A DNA stretch of 52,296 nucleotides from Ferruginibacter sp. (GCA_014377385.1 JACMPR010000195.1:1-52296), one strand, 5' to 3'. Shown: positions 1-10,414, numbered from the stretch's first letter. The notes: a model not told the origin generated them from the letters alone. Made by a program: numbers and translations.

Positions 1-1101
1 GGTGTAAGCTATCAAAACTCGCAGCTGGAAAGCCAGCGTATCTACCCTGATAAAGCGATCGTGAATCAATCCTTTTCTAATTTTTTACCTAATGCGATCT
101 GGCGGAAAAAATTTTCCACGAAAAGTAATATCCGGATTTTTTACAGGGCTTCTACCAATTTTCCTTCCGTAAACCAGCTCCAGGATGTTGTGAACTTAAC
201 AAACCCGTTAAGAGTAAGTGTGGGTAACCCCGATCTGAGACAAACTTCTACCCATTTTCTTGGCAGCAGGTTCACCTATACAAACTCAAAGACAAGCCAG
301 AGTTTTTTTGCAAACATTTTTTTTCAAACCACGGCTGATTATATTTCAAATGGCATATGGATAGCAAAAAATGATTCTCTCATACAGCAGGGCAATGTGA
401 TAAATAAAGGTTCGCAGCTAACCAAGCCCGCTAATTTGGATGGTTACAGGAATGTGCGTTCTTTCTTTACATACAGCATGCCGGTGAAAGCACTTAAAAC
501 AACCATCAACCTCAATGCAGGCTTTGGTTATACCAAATTGCCCGGCCTCACAAATTACATTTCTACCATTACTGATAATTATACTTACTATGGTGGAATT
601 GTATTCGCCAGTAATATAAGCGAGTATGTAGATTTTAACATTAATTACAATGCAGCGGTGAACAAAGCGAGTACCAGGGACCAAATAACTTCCAACAACA
701 ATTACATAAACCATACGATTGGTGGAACCTTGAACCTGTTGAATAAAAAAGGCTGGTTTGTACAGAACGATGTATCGGGCCAGGTGTACAATGGACTTTC
801 CGGCGCACTTGATCAAAGCTTTACGTTGTGGAATGCAGCGATCGGAAAAAAATTCCTGAAAAACAAGGTGGGCGAACTTAAACTATCTGTATTCGACCTT
901 CTCAAACAAAATCAAAGTGTTACCCGAACCGTGACAGAGTATTCAATCGTGGATAACCAGAGCCAGGTATTACAACGGTACTATATGTTGACTTTTACTT
1001 ACAATCTTAAAAACTTTGGTGTAGCCAAAAAAACAGGTTATGATGGTAACAGGGACTATTTGATGCCAGGTATGCGGCCTGGCGCCAGTGCCCAATTTTA
1101 A
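1..1101 (+). CDS. C-terminal part of a TonB-dependent receptor / outer membrane beta-barrel protein (5' truncated by window edge)
   Basis: Frame is open from base 1 (GVSYQNSQLESQRIYPDKAI then VNQSFSNFLPNAIWRKKFS...); the ORF-track start at 61 is an internal GTG. Alternating amphipathic strands and the C-terminal barrel are typical of the OMP_b-brl family. Confidence 0.8.
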   Translation, partial: GVSYQNSQLESQRIYPDKAIVNQSFSNFLPNAIWRKKFSTKSNIRIFYRASTNFPSVNQLQDVVNLTNPLRVSVGNPDLRQTSTHFLGSRFTYTNSKTSQSFFANIFFQTTADYISNGIWIAKNDSLIQQGNVINKGSQLTKPANLDGYRNVRSFFTYSMPVKALKTTINLNAGFGYTKLPGLTNYISTITDNYTYYGGIVFASNISEYVDFNINYNAAVNKASTRDQITSNNNYINHTIGGTLNLLNKKGWFVQNDVSGQVYNGLSGALDQSFTLWNAAIGKKFLKNKVGELKLSVFDLLKQNQSVTRTVTEYSIVDNQSQVLQRYYMLTFTYNLKNFGVAKKTGYDGNRDYLMPGMRPGASAQF

Positions 1102-1133
1102 TTAATTTTGAACCTCACAATTAATTATTTTGT

Positions 1134-1700
1134 TTGAACCAGGCCGATATTATTTTTAAACTAAAAAACGGAGATACGGCCGCTTTTCAAAAGGTGGTTC
1201 TAGCCTGGCAGGATAAGGTTTACAACACGTCGCTTAGTATTGTACAGCATGCGCAGGATGCCGAGGATATTACGCAGGAGGTTTTTGTAACACTTTATGA
1301 GCGAATCGCAGATTTCAGGGAAGAAGCAACGCTTGCAACCTGGATGTACAGGATTACAGTAAGTAAGTCGCTTGATCACGAGAAAAGAAAAAGAAGATCG
1401 AAATATGGCGGATTGGTAAGACGGATCTTTTTTATAACACAGGAAGATGAGCCTTTAAACTTTGATCATCCGGGAATATTATTGGATAATAAAGAAAAGG
1501 CTGCGGTGCTTTTTAAAGCATTAAAAAAGTTGCCGGAAAAACAGCGCATCGTTTTTACCCTTCATAAAACAGAAGGACTGAGTTACCATGAAATTGCGAG
1601 GGTTATGAATACCAGTTTATATGCCATCGAATCGTTGCAAACCAGGGCAAAAAATAATTTAAAGGAAATTTTAAAAAGTTATTATCAACAACATTTATAA
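1134..1700 (+). CDS. RNA polymerase sigma factor, ECF/sigma-70 family (TTG start)
   Basis: DAEDITQEVFVTLYERI (region 2) and LPEKQRIVFTLHKTEGLSYHEIARVMNTSLYAIESLQTRAKNNL (region 4 HTH). Confidence 0.92.
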   Translation: MNQADIIFKLKNGDTAAFQKVVLAWQDKVYNTSLSIVQHAQDAEDITQEVFVTLYERIADFREEATLATWMYRITVSKSLDHEKRKRRSKYGGLVRRIFFITQEDEPLNFDHPGILLDNKEKAAVLFKALKKLPEKQRIVFTLHKTEGLSYHEIARVMNTSLYAIESLQTRAKNNLKEILKSYYQQHL

Positions 1701-1719
1701 TACAAATAATATCACTAAA

Positions 1720-2055
1720 ATGACTGGTCACAACATTGAAAAGTTAGTTGAGGATACAATTAATAGTCTTGAAGCTGCTACAAGGGCCGAACCAAAACCT
1801 TTTTTGCTCACCCGTGTGACAGCGTCCATAAATAATCAACTAGATGCAGGAAATGCCTGGACGAGAATGGGTGCTTTTATCAGCCGGCCAGGGATTGCTG
1901 CAGCAGGCCTTATGATGATACTGCTTTTAAATACAACCATTTTTTTAATAAGTACGGGCAATTCGGATGAGGCAGTTGTTACCACGCTTAATTTAACAGC
2001 AAGAGATGAATTTGCTACTACGACCATTTATGATATTGAAAACACTGAACCATAA
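1720..2055 (+). CDS. Small membrane protein, likely anti-sigma-like partner of the ECF sigma factor
   Basis: Immediately downstream of the sigma gene, one central TM segment (GIAAAGLMMILLLNTTIFLI); stop overlaps next start (TAATG). Confidence 0.6.
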   Translation: MTGHNIEKLVEDTINSLEAATRAEPKPFLLTRVTASINNQLDAGNAWTRMGAFISRPGIAAAGLMMILLLNTTIFLISTGNSDEAVVTTLNLTARDEFATTTIYDIENTEP

Positions 2056-2531
2056 TGAATGAACAACCAAAAAGTAAAGTCCTAATCCTGATCATCGGCA
2101 TTTTATTAATTGCCAATATTATTATGCTTTCATTTTTTATTGTAAACGGGCGTAAAGATAACAGGAAAGATAAGGGCAGGAGAAATTATGTAAGTGACTA
2201 CCTGGTAAAAGAGGTTGGATTTGATGCCGGTCAACTCGCCCGGTATGATTCTCTGAGTAAGGAACACCGGGAGAAGACAAGGTTGGTATTTAATGGACTT
2301 TCCCCTCAACGTAAAACTATTTTAAAAACCCTGGCGGAAGAATCCTTTAGCGATTCGGCCATCATCCGTGCCGCGAGTAACCTGCATGCACAGCAAGCAA
2401 TATTTGATCTGAATATGCTGAAGCATTTAAAGCAGATAAGGAACGTTTGCACCAGGGAACAGCGACAGCGCTTTGACACAGGTTTCTATAAAATAATTGG
2501 AAAGCGCAGAGACGCGCTTAAAGAAAAATAA
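2055..2531 (+). CDS. Single-pass membrane protein, Spy/CpxP-like (periplasmic heavy-metal-sensor-like) domain
   Basis: N-terminal TM (VLILIIGILLIANIIMLSFFIV) followed by a charged helical domain; translationally coupled to upstream ORF. Confidence 0.6.
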   Translation: MNEQPKSKVLILIIGILLIANIIMLSFFIVNGRKDNRKDKGRRNYVSDYLVKEVGFDAGQLARYDSLSKEHREKTRLVFNGLSPQRKTILKTLAEESFSDSAIIRAASNLHAQQAIFDLNMLKHLKQIRNVCTREQRQRFDTGFYKIIGKRRDALKEK

Positions 2532-2566
2532 TTCCTATATTTATAATCAATTTAAAAAAAACTAAG

Positions 2567-2974
2567 ATGAAAAAACAATTTTTATTATTTGTTGCTGTTA
2601 CCCTATTCAGCTTCTCTTCTTTAATGGCGCAGGATGCAGCCCGTGCAAGGCAAACTCCCGAAGAAAGAACCAAGGCGACTATGGAAAGAATGGCTCAGTT
2701 TGACCTTACGGGCCCGACAAGAACCAGCGTTGAATCTATTTTTACTGATTTTTTTAAGTCCCAGCAGGCAGCACAACAGGAATTTCGCACTACAGGAGCA
2801 GATCGCACTGTCTTCATGGAAAAACGCAAGCAACTTGCAGGTGAAAGAGATGCTAAATTAAAACAGATCCTTTCAGAAGAACAATATAGTAAATGGATTT
2901 CTGAAATAGAACCCTCTTTGAGGCCACAAAAAGCGCCTTCTGCAGCACCAGTAAAAGCGCCAAAAGCAAATTAA
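2567..2974 (+). CDS. Secreted helical Spy-like / hypothetical protein
   Basis: Signal peptide MKKQFLLFVAVTLFSFSSLMAQ, then QTPEERTKATMERMAQFDLT...LSEEQYSKW. Confidence 0.7.
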   Translation: MKKQFLLFVAVTLFSFSSLMAQDAARARQTPEERTKATMERMAQFDLTGPTRTSVESIFTDFFKSQQAAQQEFRTTGADRTVFMEKRKQLAGERDAKLKQILSEEQYSKWISEIEPSLRPQKAPSAAPVKAPKAN

Positions 2975-2993
2975 CATAAAAAACGCTTTCCTT

Positions 2994-3026
2994 CAAAGCT
3001 CCTGCACAGTGCAGGAGCTTTTTTAA
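2994..3026 (+). terminator. Rho-independent terminator after the ECF-sigma operon
   Basis: AAAGCTCCTGCA-CAG-TGCAGGAGCTTTTTT hairpin with U-tract. Confidence 0.85.
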
Positions 3027-3121
3027 TATGGAATAGCAATTCTTAGTTTTAATTGTAACTGTTTGATTGAAAAAGATTTCAGAGCTTTAAAATACTCCAC
3101 AAAATTTAAAATAACTGCATA

Positions 3122-3508
3122 ATGAATAATGCCATTAGCTGGTTCGAGATACCTGCACTAAATTTAGAGAGAGCTCAAAAATTTTACGAAACCATCTTTA
3201 ACATCAGTCTGATATCTATGGATCTGCCAAACATCAAAATGCGCATGTTCCCGATAGACGATATGATAACAGGAGTTGGTGGCGCAATTGTAGACAGTGC
3301 TGGTTTCCATAAACCTTCTGCAACAGATGGCCCGTTGATTTACCTGAATGCAAATCCCGATGTACAAGCGGTACTTGATAAAGTAAAAGACGCCGGGGGT
3401 ATCGTATTGGTTCCTAAAACGGAGATTTCTCCCGATTACGGGTACATGGCAGTACTTATCGACAGCGAAGGAAACAGGATCGCATTGCATTCGGTGCCGA
3501 ATCAATAA
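3122..3508 (+). CDS. VOC family protein (glyoxalase/bleomycin resistance-like)
   Basis: ISWFEIPALNLERAQKFYETIF...GYMAVLIDSEGNRIALHS. Confidence 0.88.
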   Translation: MNNAISWFEIPALNLERAQKFYETIFNISLISMDLPNIKMRMFPIDDMITGVGGAIVDSAGFHKPSATDGPLIYLNANPDVQAVLDKVKDAGGIVLVPKTEISPDYGYMAVLIDSEGNRIALHSVPNQ

Positions 3509-3644
3509 ATAAGAAGGTACATCTTACACGTATACCTCATGCCAGCATACTGGCGGGCTGCATCTTCAGAAACAAATATGAACTTTCTAATCCGGACAAT
3601 TGATTCTTAAAAAGGAAAAACAAAGGCTGGTAGGTAACAAAAAA

Positions 3645-3666
3645 AATCCCGCATAAAAGCGGGATT
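3645..3666 (-). terminator. Rho-independent terminator downstream of typA
   Basis: Minus strand: ATCCCGCTTTTATGCGGGATTTTTTT, 20 nt past the typA stop. Confidence 0.85.
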
Positions 3667-3685
3667 AAAATATGATTGAAATTAA

Positions 3686-5497
3686 TTAAGCTTCCTGTGT
3701 TGACATGGATTTACTAACTCTTTTCCTGTCATCTTCATTAAGAATTGTCTTACGAAGGCGTATACTCTTTGGCGTTACTTCAATACACTCATCACCCTGG
3801 ATGTATTCCATACATTCTTCCAGGCTCATCTGGATCTTTGGAGCCGCTTTGGAAGCGTCATCAGATCCACTGGCACGGTGATTCGTTAATTTTTTTGGCT
3901 CCGTTGCATTTACAACAAGATCCCCTGGCTTAATGTGCTCGGCAATAATCTGTCCTGCATAAACATCTTCTCCCGGATCTACAAAGAATCTTCCTCTTTC
4001 CTGTAACTTATCAATTGAGTAACCGGTTGTTCTTTCTGTGGTTTTCGACATCAGCACGCCATTGCTTCTACCAGGAATATTTCCTTTCCAGCCTTTGTAT
4101 TCGCTGAAACGGTGAGCCATTACTGCTTCACCGGCCGTGTTGGTAAGCATATTGCTTCTTAGCCCGATCAGCCCTCTAGAGGGTATCTCAAATTCCAGGT
4201 GCTGCATTTCACCTTTACTTTCCATGATGTGCATTTCACCTTTCTTCTGTGTAACAAGGTCAATTACTTTACCACTGTATTCAGCCGGAACATCCACTAC
4301 CAATATCTCGTACGGCTCACTCTTAACGCCGTCAATTTGTTTTACAATTACCTGCGGCTGGCCAACGGTAAGCTCGAATCCTTCGCGGCGCATGGTTTCA
4401 ATTAAGATACCAAGGTGGAGGATACCACGTCCAAAAACCAGGAAACTATCGGCACTATCGCTGTCCTCTACACGCAGCGCAAGATTCTTTTCTGTTTCTT
4501 TCATCAGCCTGTCACGCAAATGGCGACTGGTTACAAATTTCCCTTCTTTACCGAAAAAAGGAGAGTTATTGATGCCGAACAACATGCTCATGGTTGGTTC
4601 ATCAACACTAATCACCGGCAATGCTTCCGGGTTATCAATATCTGCAATTGTATCACCGATATTAAAAGTTTCCAAACCTACGATCGCACAAATATCACCT
4701 GTAAAAACTTCCGTAACTTTTTTCTTACCCATACCTTCAAATACGTACAGCTCTTTGATCTTCATTTTTTTGTTGCTGCCATCTGCCTGCAAAAGGGCAA
4801 TCTGCTGGTTTTCCCTGATACTTCCGCGTGCAACTTTACCAACGGCAATCCTTCCAAGAAAGGAAGAGTAATCAAGTGAAGTGATTTGCATTTGCGAATG
4901 CCCTTCATTCACTTTAGGCTCTGGTACAAATTCCAGGATCGCATCCAGTAAAGGAAAAATATTGTCGGTTTCTGTCAGAGAGGTATTCATCCAGCCATTC
5001 TTGCTACTACCATAGATGGTGGGGAAATTCAATTGTTCTTCTGTTGCATCAAGATTGAAGAATAATTCGAAAACAGCATCATGCACTTCATCGGGACGGC
5101 AATTGGGTTTATCAACTTTATTAATAACCACAATCGGCCTGAGGCCAAGTGCCAATGCTTTTTGAAGCACGAAACGCGTCTGCGGCATGGGGCCTTCAAA
5201 TGCATCTACCAGGAGTAAAACGCCATCGGCCATTTTCAATACCCTCTCAACCTCTCCGCCAAAGTCACTATGGCCCGGAGTATCAATTACGTTGATCTTT
5301 ACGTCTTTATAATTTACAGAAATGTTCTTACTAAAAATTGTAATCCCACGTTCCCTCTCAAGGTCATTGCTGTCCATGATCAGTTCACCGGTTTCCTGGT
5401 TATCCCTAAACACCTGCGTAGCATGTAAGATTTTATCTACCAGGGTTGTTTTGCCGTGATCAACGTGAGCGATGATGGCGATGTTGCGAATATTCAT
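3686..5497 (-). CDS. typA: Ribosome-associated translational GTPase TypA/BipA
   Basis: [43 protein letters not shown]-terminal [21 protein letters not shown]. Start set at [15 protein letters not shown] (5497), not the ORF-track 5644. Confidence 0.97.
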   Translation of the reverse strand: MNIRNIAIIAHVDHGKTTLVDKILHATQVFRDNQETGELIMDSNDLERERGITIFSKNISVNYKDVKINVIDTPGHSDFGGEVERVLKMADGVLLLVDAFEGPMPQTRFVLQKALALGLRPIVVINKVDKPNCRPDEVHDAVFELFFNLDATEEQLNFPTIYGSSKNGWMNTSLTETDNIFPLLDAILEFVPEPKVNEGHSQMQITSLDYSSFLGRIAVGKVARGSIRENQQIALLQADGSNKKMKIKELYVFEGMGKKKVTEVFTGDICAIVGLETFNIGDTIADIDNPEALPVISVDEPTMSMLFGINNSPFFGKEGKFVTSRHLRDRLMKETEKNLALRVEDSDSADSFLVFGRGILHLGILIETMRREGFELTVGQPQVIVKQIDGVKSEPYEILVVDVPAEYSGKVIDLVTQKKGEMHIMESKGEMQHLEFEIPSRGLIGLRSNMLTNTAGEAVMAHRFSEYKGWKGNIPGRSNGVLMSKTTERTTGYSIDKLQERGRFFVDPGEDVYAGQIIAEHIKPGDLVVNATEPKKLTNHRASGSDDASKAAPKIQMSLEECMEYIQGDECIEVTPKSIRLRKTILNEDDRKRVSKSMSTQEA

Positions 5498-5592
5498 TGG
5501 TGTTGAGCTTTTAGCGATAAACCGCTGGCAATAAGCTATATGCAAGGTGCAAATAGCTGGGGGCGCACGGTAAAAGGCTGTTTTTTGAGGCG

Positions 5593-5622
5593 CAAAGGTA
5601 ATCAATTTCAGCCGGATAACAA
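5593..5622 (-). promoter_or_regulatory. Bacteroidota-type housekeeping promoter upstream of typA (TTG-N19-TACCTTTG)
   Basis: Minus strand: TTG at 5620-5622, 19-nt spacer, TACCTTTG at 5593-5600; matches the -33 TTTG / -7 TAnnTTTG consensus, and lies inside the spurious N-terminal extension of the 652-aa ORF. Confidence 0.7.
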
Positions 5623-5805
5623 GTCGTTTTTGTAATATTATCAATTAGTTATTATAATCATCAGTCTGTAGCATCTGACTAATAAGACAGTTGTTTCTCT
5701 AAAATACTTTAGGATTGCATAAAGAATTTTAGAACGGGCTCAAACAGCTCAACTCAATTTTAAACTCTGAACTAATGTGTAACTTTATGTTCTATTTTAT
5801 TTCTC

Positions 5806-7845
5806 ATGGCATTTAAACTTCATTCTGCATATTCACCAGCAGGCGACCAGCCCGGGGCGATCCGGCAACTTACAGAAGGGCTTGAAAACGGTGAAGCATA
5901 CCAGACATTACTCGGTGTAACCGGAAGCGGTAAGACGTTTACTATGGCAAATGTGATACAAAATGTACAGAGGCCAACACTGGTGCTCACTCATAACAAA
6001 ACGCTGGTGGCGCAATTATATGGAGAATTCAAGCAGTTTTTTCCTGATAATGCCGTGGGTTATTTTGTTTCTTACTACGATTATTATCAGCCCGAGGCAT
6101 ATATGCCGGTAAGCAATACTTACATTGAGAAAGATCTTAGCATCAATGAAGAACTCGACAAATTAAGGCTGCAGGCAACGGCGCAATTGCTGAGTGGAAG
6201 AAGGGATATTATTGTTGTTGCAAGCGTAAGCTGCATTTACGGTATGGGCAATCCAACTGAGTATGAAAATGGGATCATCCGGATAAAAAAAGACCAGGTG
6301 ATCTCCCGCCAGGGATTTTTGCATGCATTGATAAATTCATTGTACCATCGTAGCCAGGGCGATTTTACCAGGGGTACTTTCAGGGTTAAAGGAGATACTG
6401 TTGACATCAATTTACCTTATGTTGATTTTGGTTACCGCATCAGTTTTTTTGGCGACCAGATTGAAACAATAGAGACACTTGAATTAAGCACGGGCAAGAG
6501 GATCAGCGCTGTGGAGAACGCGGCTATCTTTCCCGCCAATCTCTACCTGGCACCCAAAGATATGCTGGTGCAGGTTGTGCACGAAATACAGGATGAATGT
6601 GCAGCCCAGGTAGAGTATTTTAAAAACAGCGGGAAATACATCGAAGCGCAACGCATCAGTGAACGCGTGAATTATGACCTGGAAATGATACGCGAACTCG
6701 GATATTGCAATGGTATAGAAAACTATTCCCGCTTTTTTGACCGCCGTCGCCCCGGTGACCGGCCCTTTTGCCTGCTGGATTATTTTCCAAAAGATTATCT
6801 AACCATCATTGATGAAAGCCACCAGACGATCCCACAGGTAAGCGGCATGTATGGCGGCGACAGGAGCAGGAAACTGGTACTCGTAGTTTATGGTTTTCGC
6901 CTGCCATCGGCAATGGATAACCGCCCGCATAATTTTCATGAGTTTGAAAAACTCAGCAATCAGACCGTGTATGTATCTGCTACCCCAGGTGAGTATGAAT
7001 TGGATAAATGCGGTGGCGTAGTAGTAGAGCAGGTGGTAAGGCCAACGGGCCTGCTTGATCCGCCAATAGAAATCAGGCCATCTATTAACCAAATCGACGA
7101 TTTGCTGGAAGAGATTGATAAGCGCATAACAAAGGGAGACAGGGTGCTGGTAACTACCTTGACCAAACGAATGGCCGAAGAAATGAACAAATATTTTGGC
7201 CGCATCAATATCAAATCAAAATACATACACAGTGAAGTAGTCACATTAGAAAGAGTAGAGATATTGAGAGAGCTAAGACTTGGGGTCATAGATGTGCTCG
7301 TTGGAGTAAACTTGCTGAGAGAAGGGCTTGACCTTCCAGAAGTTTCGTTGGTAGCCATCATGGACGCAGATAAAGAAGGCTTTCTGCGAAATGAACGCAG
7401 CCTAACACAAACTGCAGGCAGAGCTGCCCGTAATGTTGACGGACTGGTTATTTTTTATGCAGATAAGATGACAGCCAGCATGCAAAAAACCATTGATGAA
7501 ACACAGCGAAGAAGAGAAAAGCAAATTGCATTTAATACCAGCTATGGCATTACCCCTACCACTATTATAAAAACGAAGGAACAGGTTTTTGCCCAGGGAT
7601 CCGTGTTGGATGTAAAAGGTTACGACCCTTCCAACCCTTATTCAATTGGCCCCGATGAAGACCTTGTGCAGGTTGCTGCCGAAGACCAGGAAGTGTACAA
7701 AACCATTCCTCAAATGGAAAAAGGCATAGCAAAAACTAAAAAGGAAATGGAAAAAGCAGCCCGTGACCTCGACTTTATGGAAGCCGCCAGGTTGAGAGAT
7801 CAAATGTTTAAGTTGCAAAAAGAACTTGAAGGAATGAAGGGTTGA
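5806..7845 (+). CDS. uvrB: Excinuclease ABC subunit UvrB
   Basis: LLGVTGSGKTFTMANVIQ, FVSYYDYYQPEAYMP, SLTQTAGRAARN, C-terminal UVR motif. Confidence 0.98.
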   Translation: MAFKLHSAYSPAGDQPGAIRQLTEGLENGEAYQTLLGVTGSGKTFTMANVIQNVQRPTLVLTHNKTLVAQLYGEFKQFFPDNAVGYFVSYYDYYQPEAYMPVSNTYIEKDLSINEELDKLRLQATAQLLSGRRDIIVVASVSCIYGMGNPTEYENGIIRIKKDQVISRQGFLHALINSLYHRSQGDFTRGTFRVKGDTVDINLPYVDFGYRISFFGDQIETIETLELSTGKRISAVENAAIFPANLYLAPKDMLVQVVHEIQDECAAQVEYFKNSGKYIEAQRISERVNYDLEMIRELGYCNGIENYSRFFDRRRPGDRPFCLLDYFPKDYLTIIDESHQTIPQVSGMYGGDRSRKLVLVVYGFRLPSAMDNRPHNFHEFEKLSNQTVYVSATPGEYELDKCGGVVVEQVVRPTGLLDPPIEIRPSINQIDDLLEEIDKRITKGDRVLVTTLTKRMAEEMNKYFGRINIKSKYIHSEVVTLERVEILRELRLGVIDVLVGVNLLREGLDLPEVSLVAIMDADKEGFLRNERSLTQTAGRAARNVDGLVIFYADKMTASMQKTIDETQRRREKQIAFNTSYGITPTTIIKTKEQVFAQGSVLDVKGYDPSNPYSIGPDEDLVQVAAEDQEVYKTIPQMEKGIAKTKKEMEKAARDLDFMEAARLRDQMFKLQKELEGMKG

Positions 7846-8101
7846 GGTAGCATCATGGCAATCTGGAATCAACCCTTGCCCCGCCGTAAAATCAGGTTTT
7901 AGTTTACCAATAAATAATAAACTTTTTGCTATCGCCGGAAGTAAAGTGTCGGGGAACAGCCTTTTTAGGTTTCGTTGTTTTGCTGATTTCAATAAGAATG
8001 GCAAGGACGATATTTTTATGATTTTGGCAATAGTCAGGCATGTTATTTATAAAGGATAATGCAAATATTTACTATCTTACTGCTTATCATTTTAAAATTG
8101 C

Positions 8102-8848
8102 ATGTGTATGATCGTTATTGCCTTATACAATCTTAAGGGAGGCGTTGGCAAAACAGCCAGTTGTGTGAATTTTGCATACCTGGCCGCCGCAGACGGGTAT
8201 AAAACACTTTTATGGGACATTGATCCACAAGGATCTTCCTCCTTTTATTACAAGGCGAAACCTAAAACACATCCCGGGATAAAAAAATTGATAACAAAGG
8301 AAGGTGGCCTCGAAAATGCAGTGCTGTCCACAGATTTTGAATTATTGGATGTAATTCCTGCCGACAACTCCTCCAAAAGTTTTGACGTGATGCTGGAAGA
8401 AATGAAAAATTCCAAAAACAGGTTAAAGCATGTTTTAAAGCCGCTGGGGGAAGAATACGATTTTGTTTTTATTGATTGTCCTCCGGGTTTTAGCGCATTA
8501 AGTGAAAATATTTTCAACGCTGCTGATATTGTGTTGATGCCTGTCATTCCTACTACTTTATCGATCCGGACTTACTACATGGTTAAAGATTATTTTAAAG
8601 AAAAAGAGCTCGATATTAAAAAAATGATGTGTTTTTTCAGCATGACTGATCTTAGGAAAAATATGCACAATGAGATCATGGATGAATTATACAAAGACAA
8701 GCGTTTCTTCCAGAATTATATTCCCTATTTAAGTGATGTGGAAAAAATGGGCATACACAAAGCACCCATCATGGAATTTGCCAACAGCAGTTATGCCGCA
8801 AGAAGTTACCGGGAATTGTGGACAGAAATTAAAGAAGGCGTTTTATAA
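8102..8848 (+). CDS. ParA/MinD-family P-loop ATPase (orphan)
   Basis: Deviant Walker A KGGVGKTASCVNFA, WDIDPQGSS, VFIDCPPGFSAL. Confidence 0.9.
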   Translation: MCMIVIALYNLKGGVGKTASCVNFAYLAAADGYKTLLWDIDPQGSSSFYYKAKPKTHPGIKKLITKEGGLENAVLSTDFELLDVIPADNSSKSFDVMLEEMKNSKNRLKHVLKPLGEEYDFVFIDCPPGFSALSENIFNAADIVLMPVIPTTLSIRTYYMVKDYFKEKELDIKKMMCFFSMTDLRKNMHNEIMDELYKDKRFFQNYIPYLSDVEKMGIHKAPIMEFANSSYAARSYRELWTEIKEGVL

Positions 8849-8950
8849 GACAATATTCAATTTTAGGCCGACATTAAAACAGCAGAAAGAAAATCTTCCT
8901 GCCGTTTTAATTTATGCGTTTTTAATACGAGCTAACAAAATGCTTCGTCG

Positions 8951-10414
8951 TCAATAGGCAACATTAAATTCTCCGTTTGTGAATTGTTTACTATTAGGAC
9001 CTGTTCCATTTAAATCAAAATATTGACCACTAAATGTACCTATGATACGATTGCCGGCAACACTGGTAACAATCACAGAAAGTGCAGGTGAAGAGTTGGA
9101 TTCGCTAGGTTGATAACCCTGGCCTGATACTGGGTCGAAATAACGGCTTGTGGCGAAACTCACTCCAAAAGGCTGTAGGTATGTACCGGGAGTAATTGCA
9201 CTTATACTATTTACGGTAAAATCAAGGTGTTCACCTGTACTTGCTGACACGTCTCCTTCGACTGCTATTGTGAAACCACCGAATAAAGGAGTGGTATCCG
9301 ATAACAGATTAACATTAAAACTTGTAAGTACCCCGTTTATTTTACACCTAAAAAAATCTGCGGAGCCTGCCGTGAAAGTGACAGGAACGCTGCAAGAGCT
9401 TGTACCCAAGGTTATGGGGAATGAAAAAATGCCGGAAGCTGCAGGAGTTCCGCTGCCTGATAGCACTATATTTTGCGCCCCTGTTGCTACCGTACCTGAT
9501 CCAAAAAAGGTAACTCCGTTTGCTGTAGCAGTTATGTTGTACAAACCAGCAGCAGTAACATTAACAGGAATGGTAATGGTATTCGAACCATCCAACGCAA
9601 GCCCTTGTACGTATGCACCCGCATTTATTGCAGTTGCGCAGGTTAACGTGCCAACAGCAGGCGGAGGTGCAGGTAAAAAAGTTATAGGAAACGTACAATT
9701 GCTGGTTCCCAGGCTTACAGGAAACGATATCGGACCTAAATTAGTTGGGCTACCGCTGCCAGTTAAGACAATGGTTTGAGCGCCTAATGCCAATGTACCT
9801 GAGCCTGAAAAAGTACAACCATTTGTTGCAGCTGTAGTTATCGCATAGGTGCCGGCAACCGTAACGTTCACCGGGATAGTAACAGTATTTGTAGCATTTA
9901 ACGCAATACTCTGGGTGTAAACTCCGCTCGTGGATACCGTTGCACAATTTAAAATGCCTTCGGTTACAGGGCCAACAATAACAGTTGTTGCGGTTATTAA
10001 AAAACTACAGCCGTTTACTCCGGGCGAATAGTTAGCAGAAGTAGCAATAGCCGGAATACCGGTTCCGAATAAAGTAATAGTTTGTGTTCCTGTGGCTGCG
10101 AATGTGCCTGATCCGCTGAACTGGATTCCATTAATAAGGCCGGTGGCTATAGTATATGTACCAACAGTTGTAACGGTGGCAGTAATTACCACAGAGTTGC
10201 TGGGGTCTAATGGCGTTCCAACTACATAATCTCCCGTTATCAACGGCGTAGCGCACAAAAGTGGAGCTCCGTCAAGTGTCCATAAAGCGGTACCTGACTG
10301 CGTGCCCCCGGTCAGGGTATTTTCCCCATTTTCCACGCTTAACTCCTTTTCACATGAGGTAAAAGCCACTGCTAATAGCAACGAGAATACAATCGATTTT
10401 ATAGAACGGAACAT
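8951..10414 (-). CDS. Secreted lipoprotein with three ~102-aa internal repeats and a DUF6252-like C-terminal domain
   Basis: Lipobox in MFRSIKSIVFSLLLAVAFTSCEKEL (start at 10414); repeats beginning LLCATPL, LNCATVS, LTCATAI. Confidence 0.8.
   Translation of the reverse strand: MFRSIKSIVFSLLLAVAFTSCEKELSVENGENTLTGGTQSGTALWTLDGAPLLCATPLITGDYVVGTPLDPSNSVVITATVTTVGTYTIATGLINGIQFSGSGTFAATGTQTITLFGTGIPAIATSANYSPGVNGCSFLITATTVIVGPVTEGILNCATVSTSGVYTQSIALNATNTVTIPVNVTVAGTYAITTAATNGCTFSGSGTLALGAQTIVLTGSGSPTNLGPISFPVSLGTSNCTFPITFLPAPPPAVGTLTCATAINAGAYVQGLALDGSNTITIPVNVTAAGLYNITATANGVTFFGSGTVATGAQNIVLSGSGTPAASGIFSFPITLGTSSCSVPVTFTAGSADFFRCKINGVLTSFNVNLLSDTTPLFGGFTIAVEGDVSASTGEHLDFTVNSISAITPGTYLQPFGVSFATSRYFDPVSGQGYQPSESNSSPALSVIVTSVAGNRIIGTFSGQYFDLNGTGPNSKQFTNGEFNVAY
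9359..10261 (-). repeat. Three tandem protein-coding repeats (period about 102 codons) in the lipoprotein
   Basis: Cys at ORF residues 68/171/273 and 150/254/355 recur with period 101-104; shared core GxYxxxxxLxxSNxxxIxxxVTxxGxYxIxT...FxGSGT...Q.I.L.G.G.P. Confidence 0.8.

Noticed and set aside
4137-4871. 244-aa plus-strand ORF opposite typA
   Set aside because: Ser/Leu-rich antisense shadow of a strongly conserved gene; no independent evidence.
5498-5644. 49-aa N-terminal extension of TypA
   Set aside because: It overlaps a canonical promoter, is not TypA-like, and the conserved protein begins at [15 protein letters not shown].
9150-9779. 209-aa plus-strand ORF opposite the repeat lipoprotein
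   Set aside because: Antisense of a repetitive Thr/Gly/Val-rich gene; its apparent repeats mirror the sense repeats.
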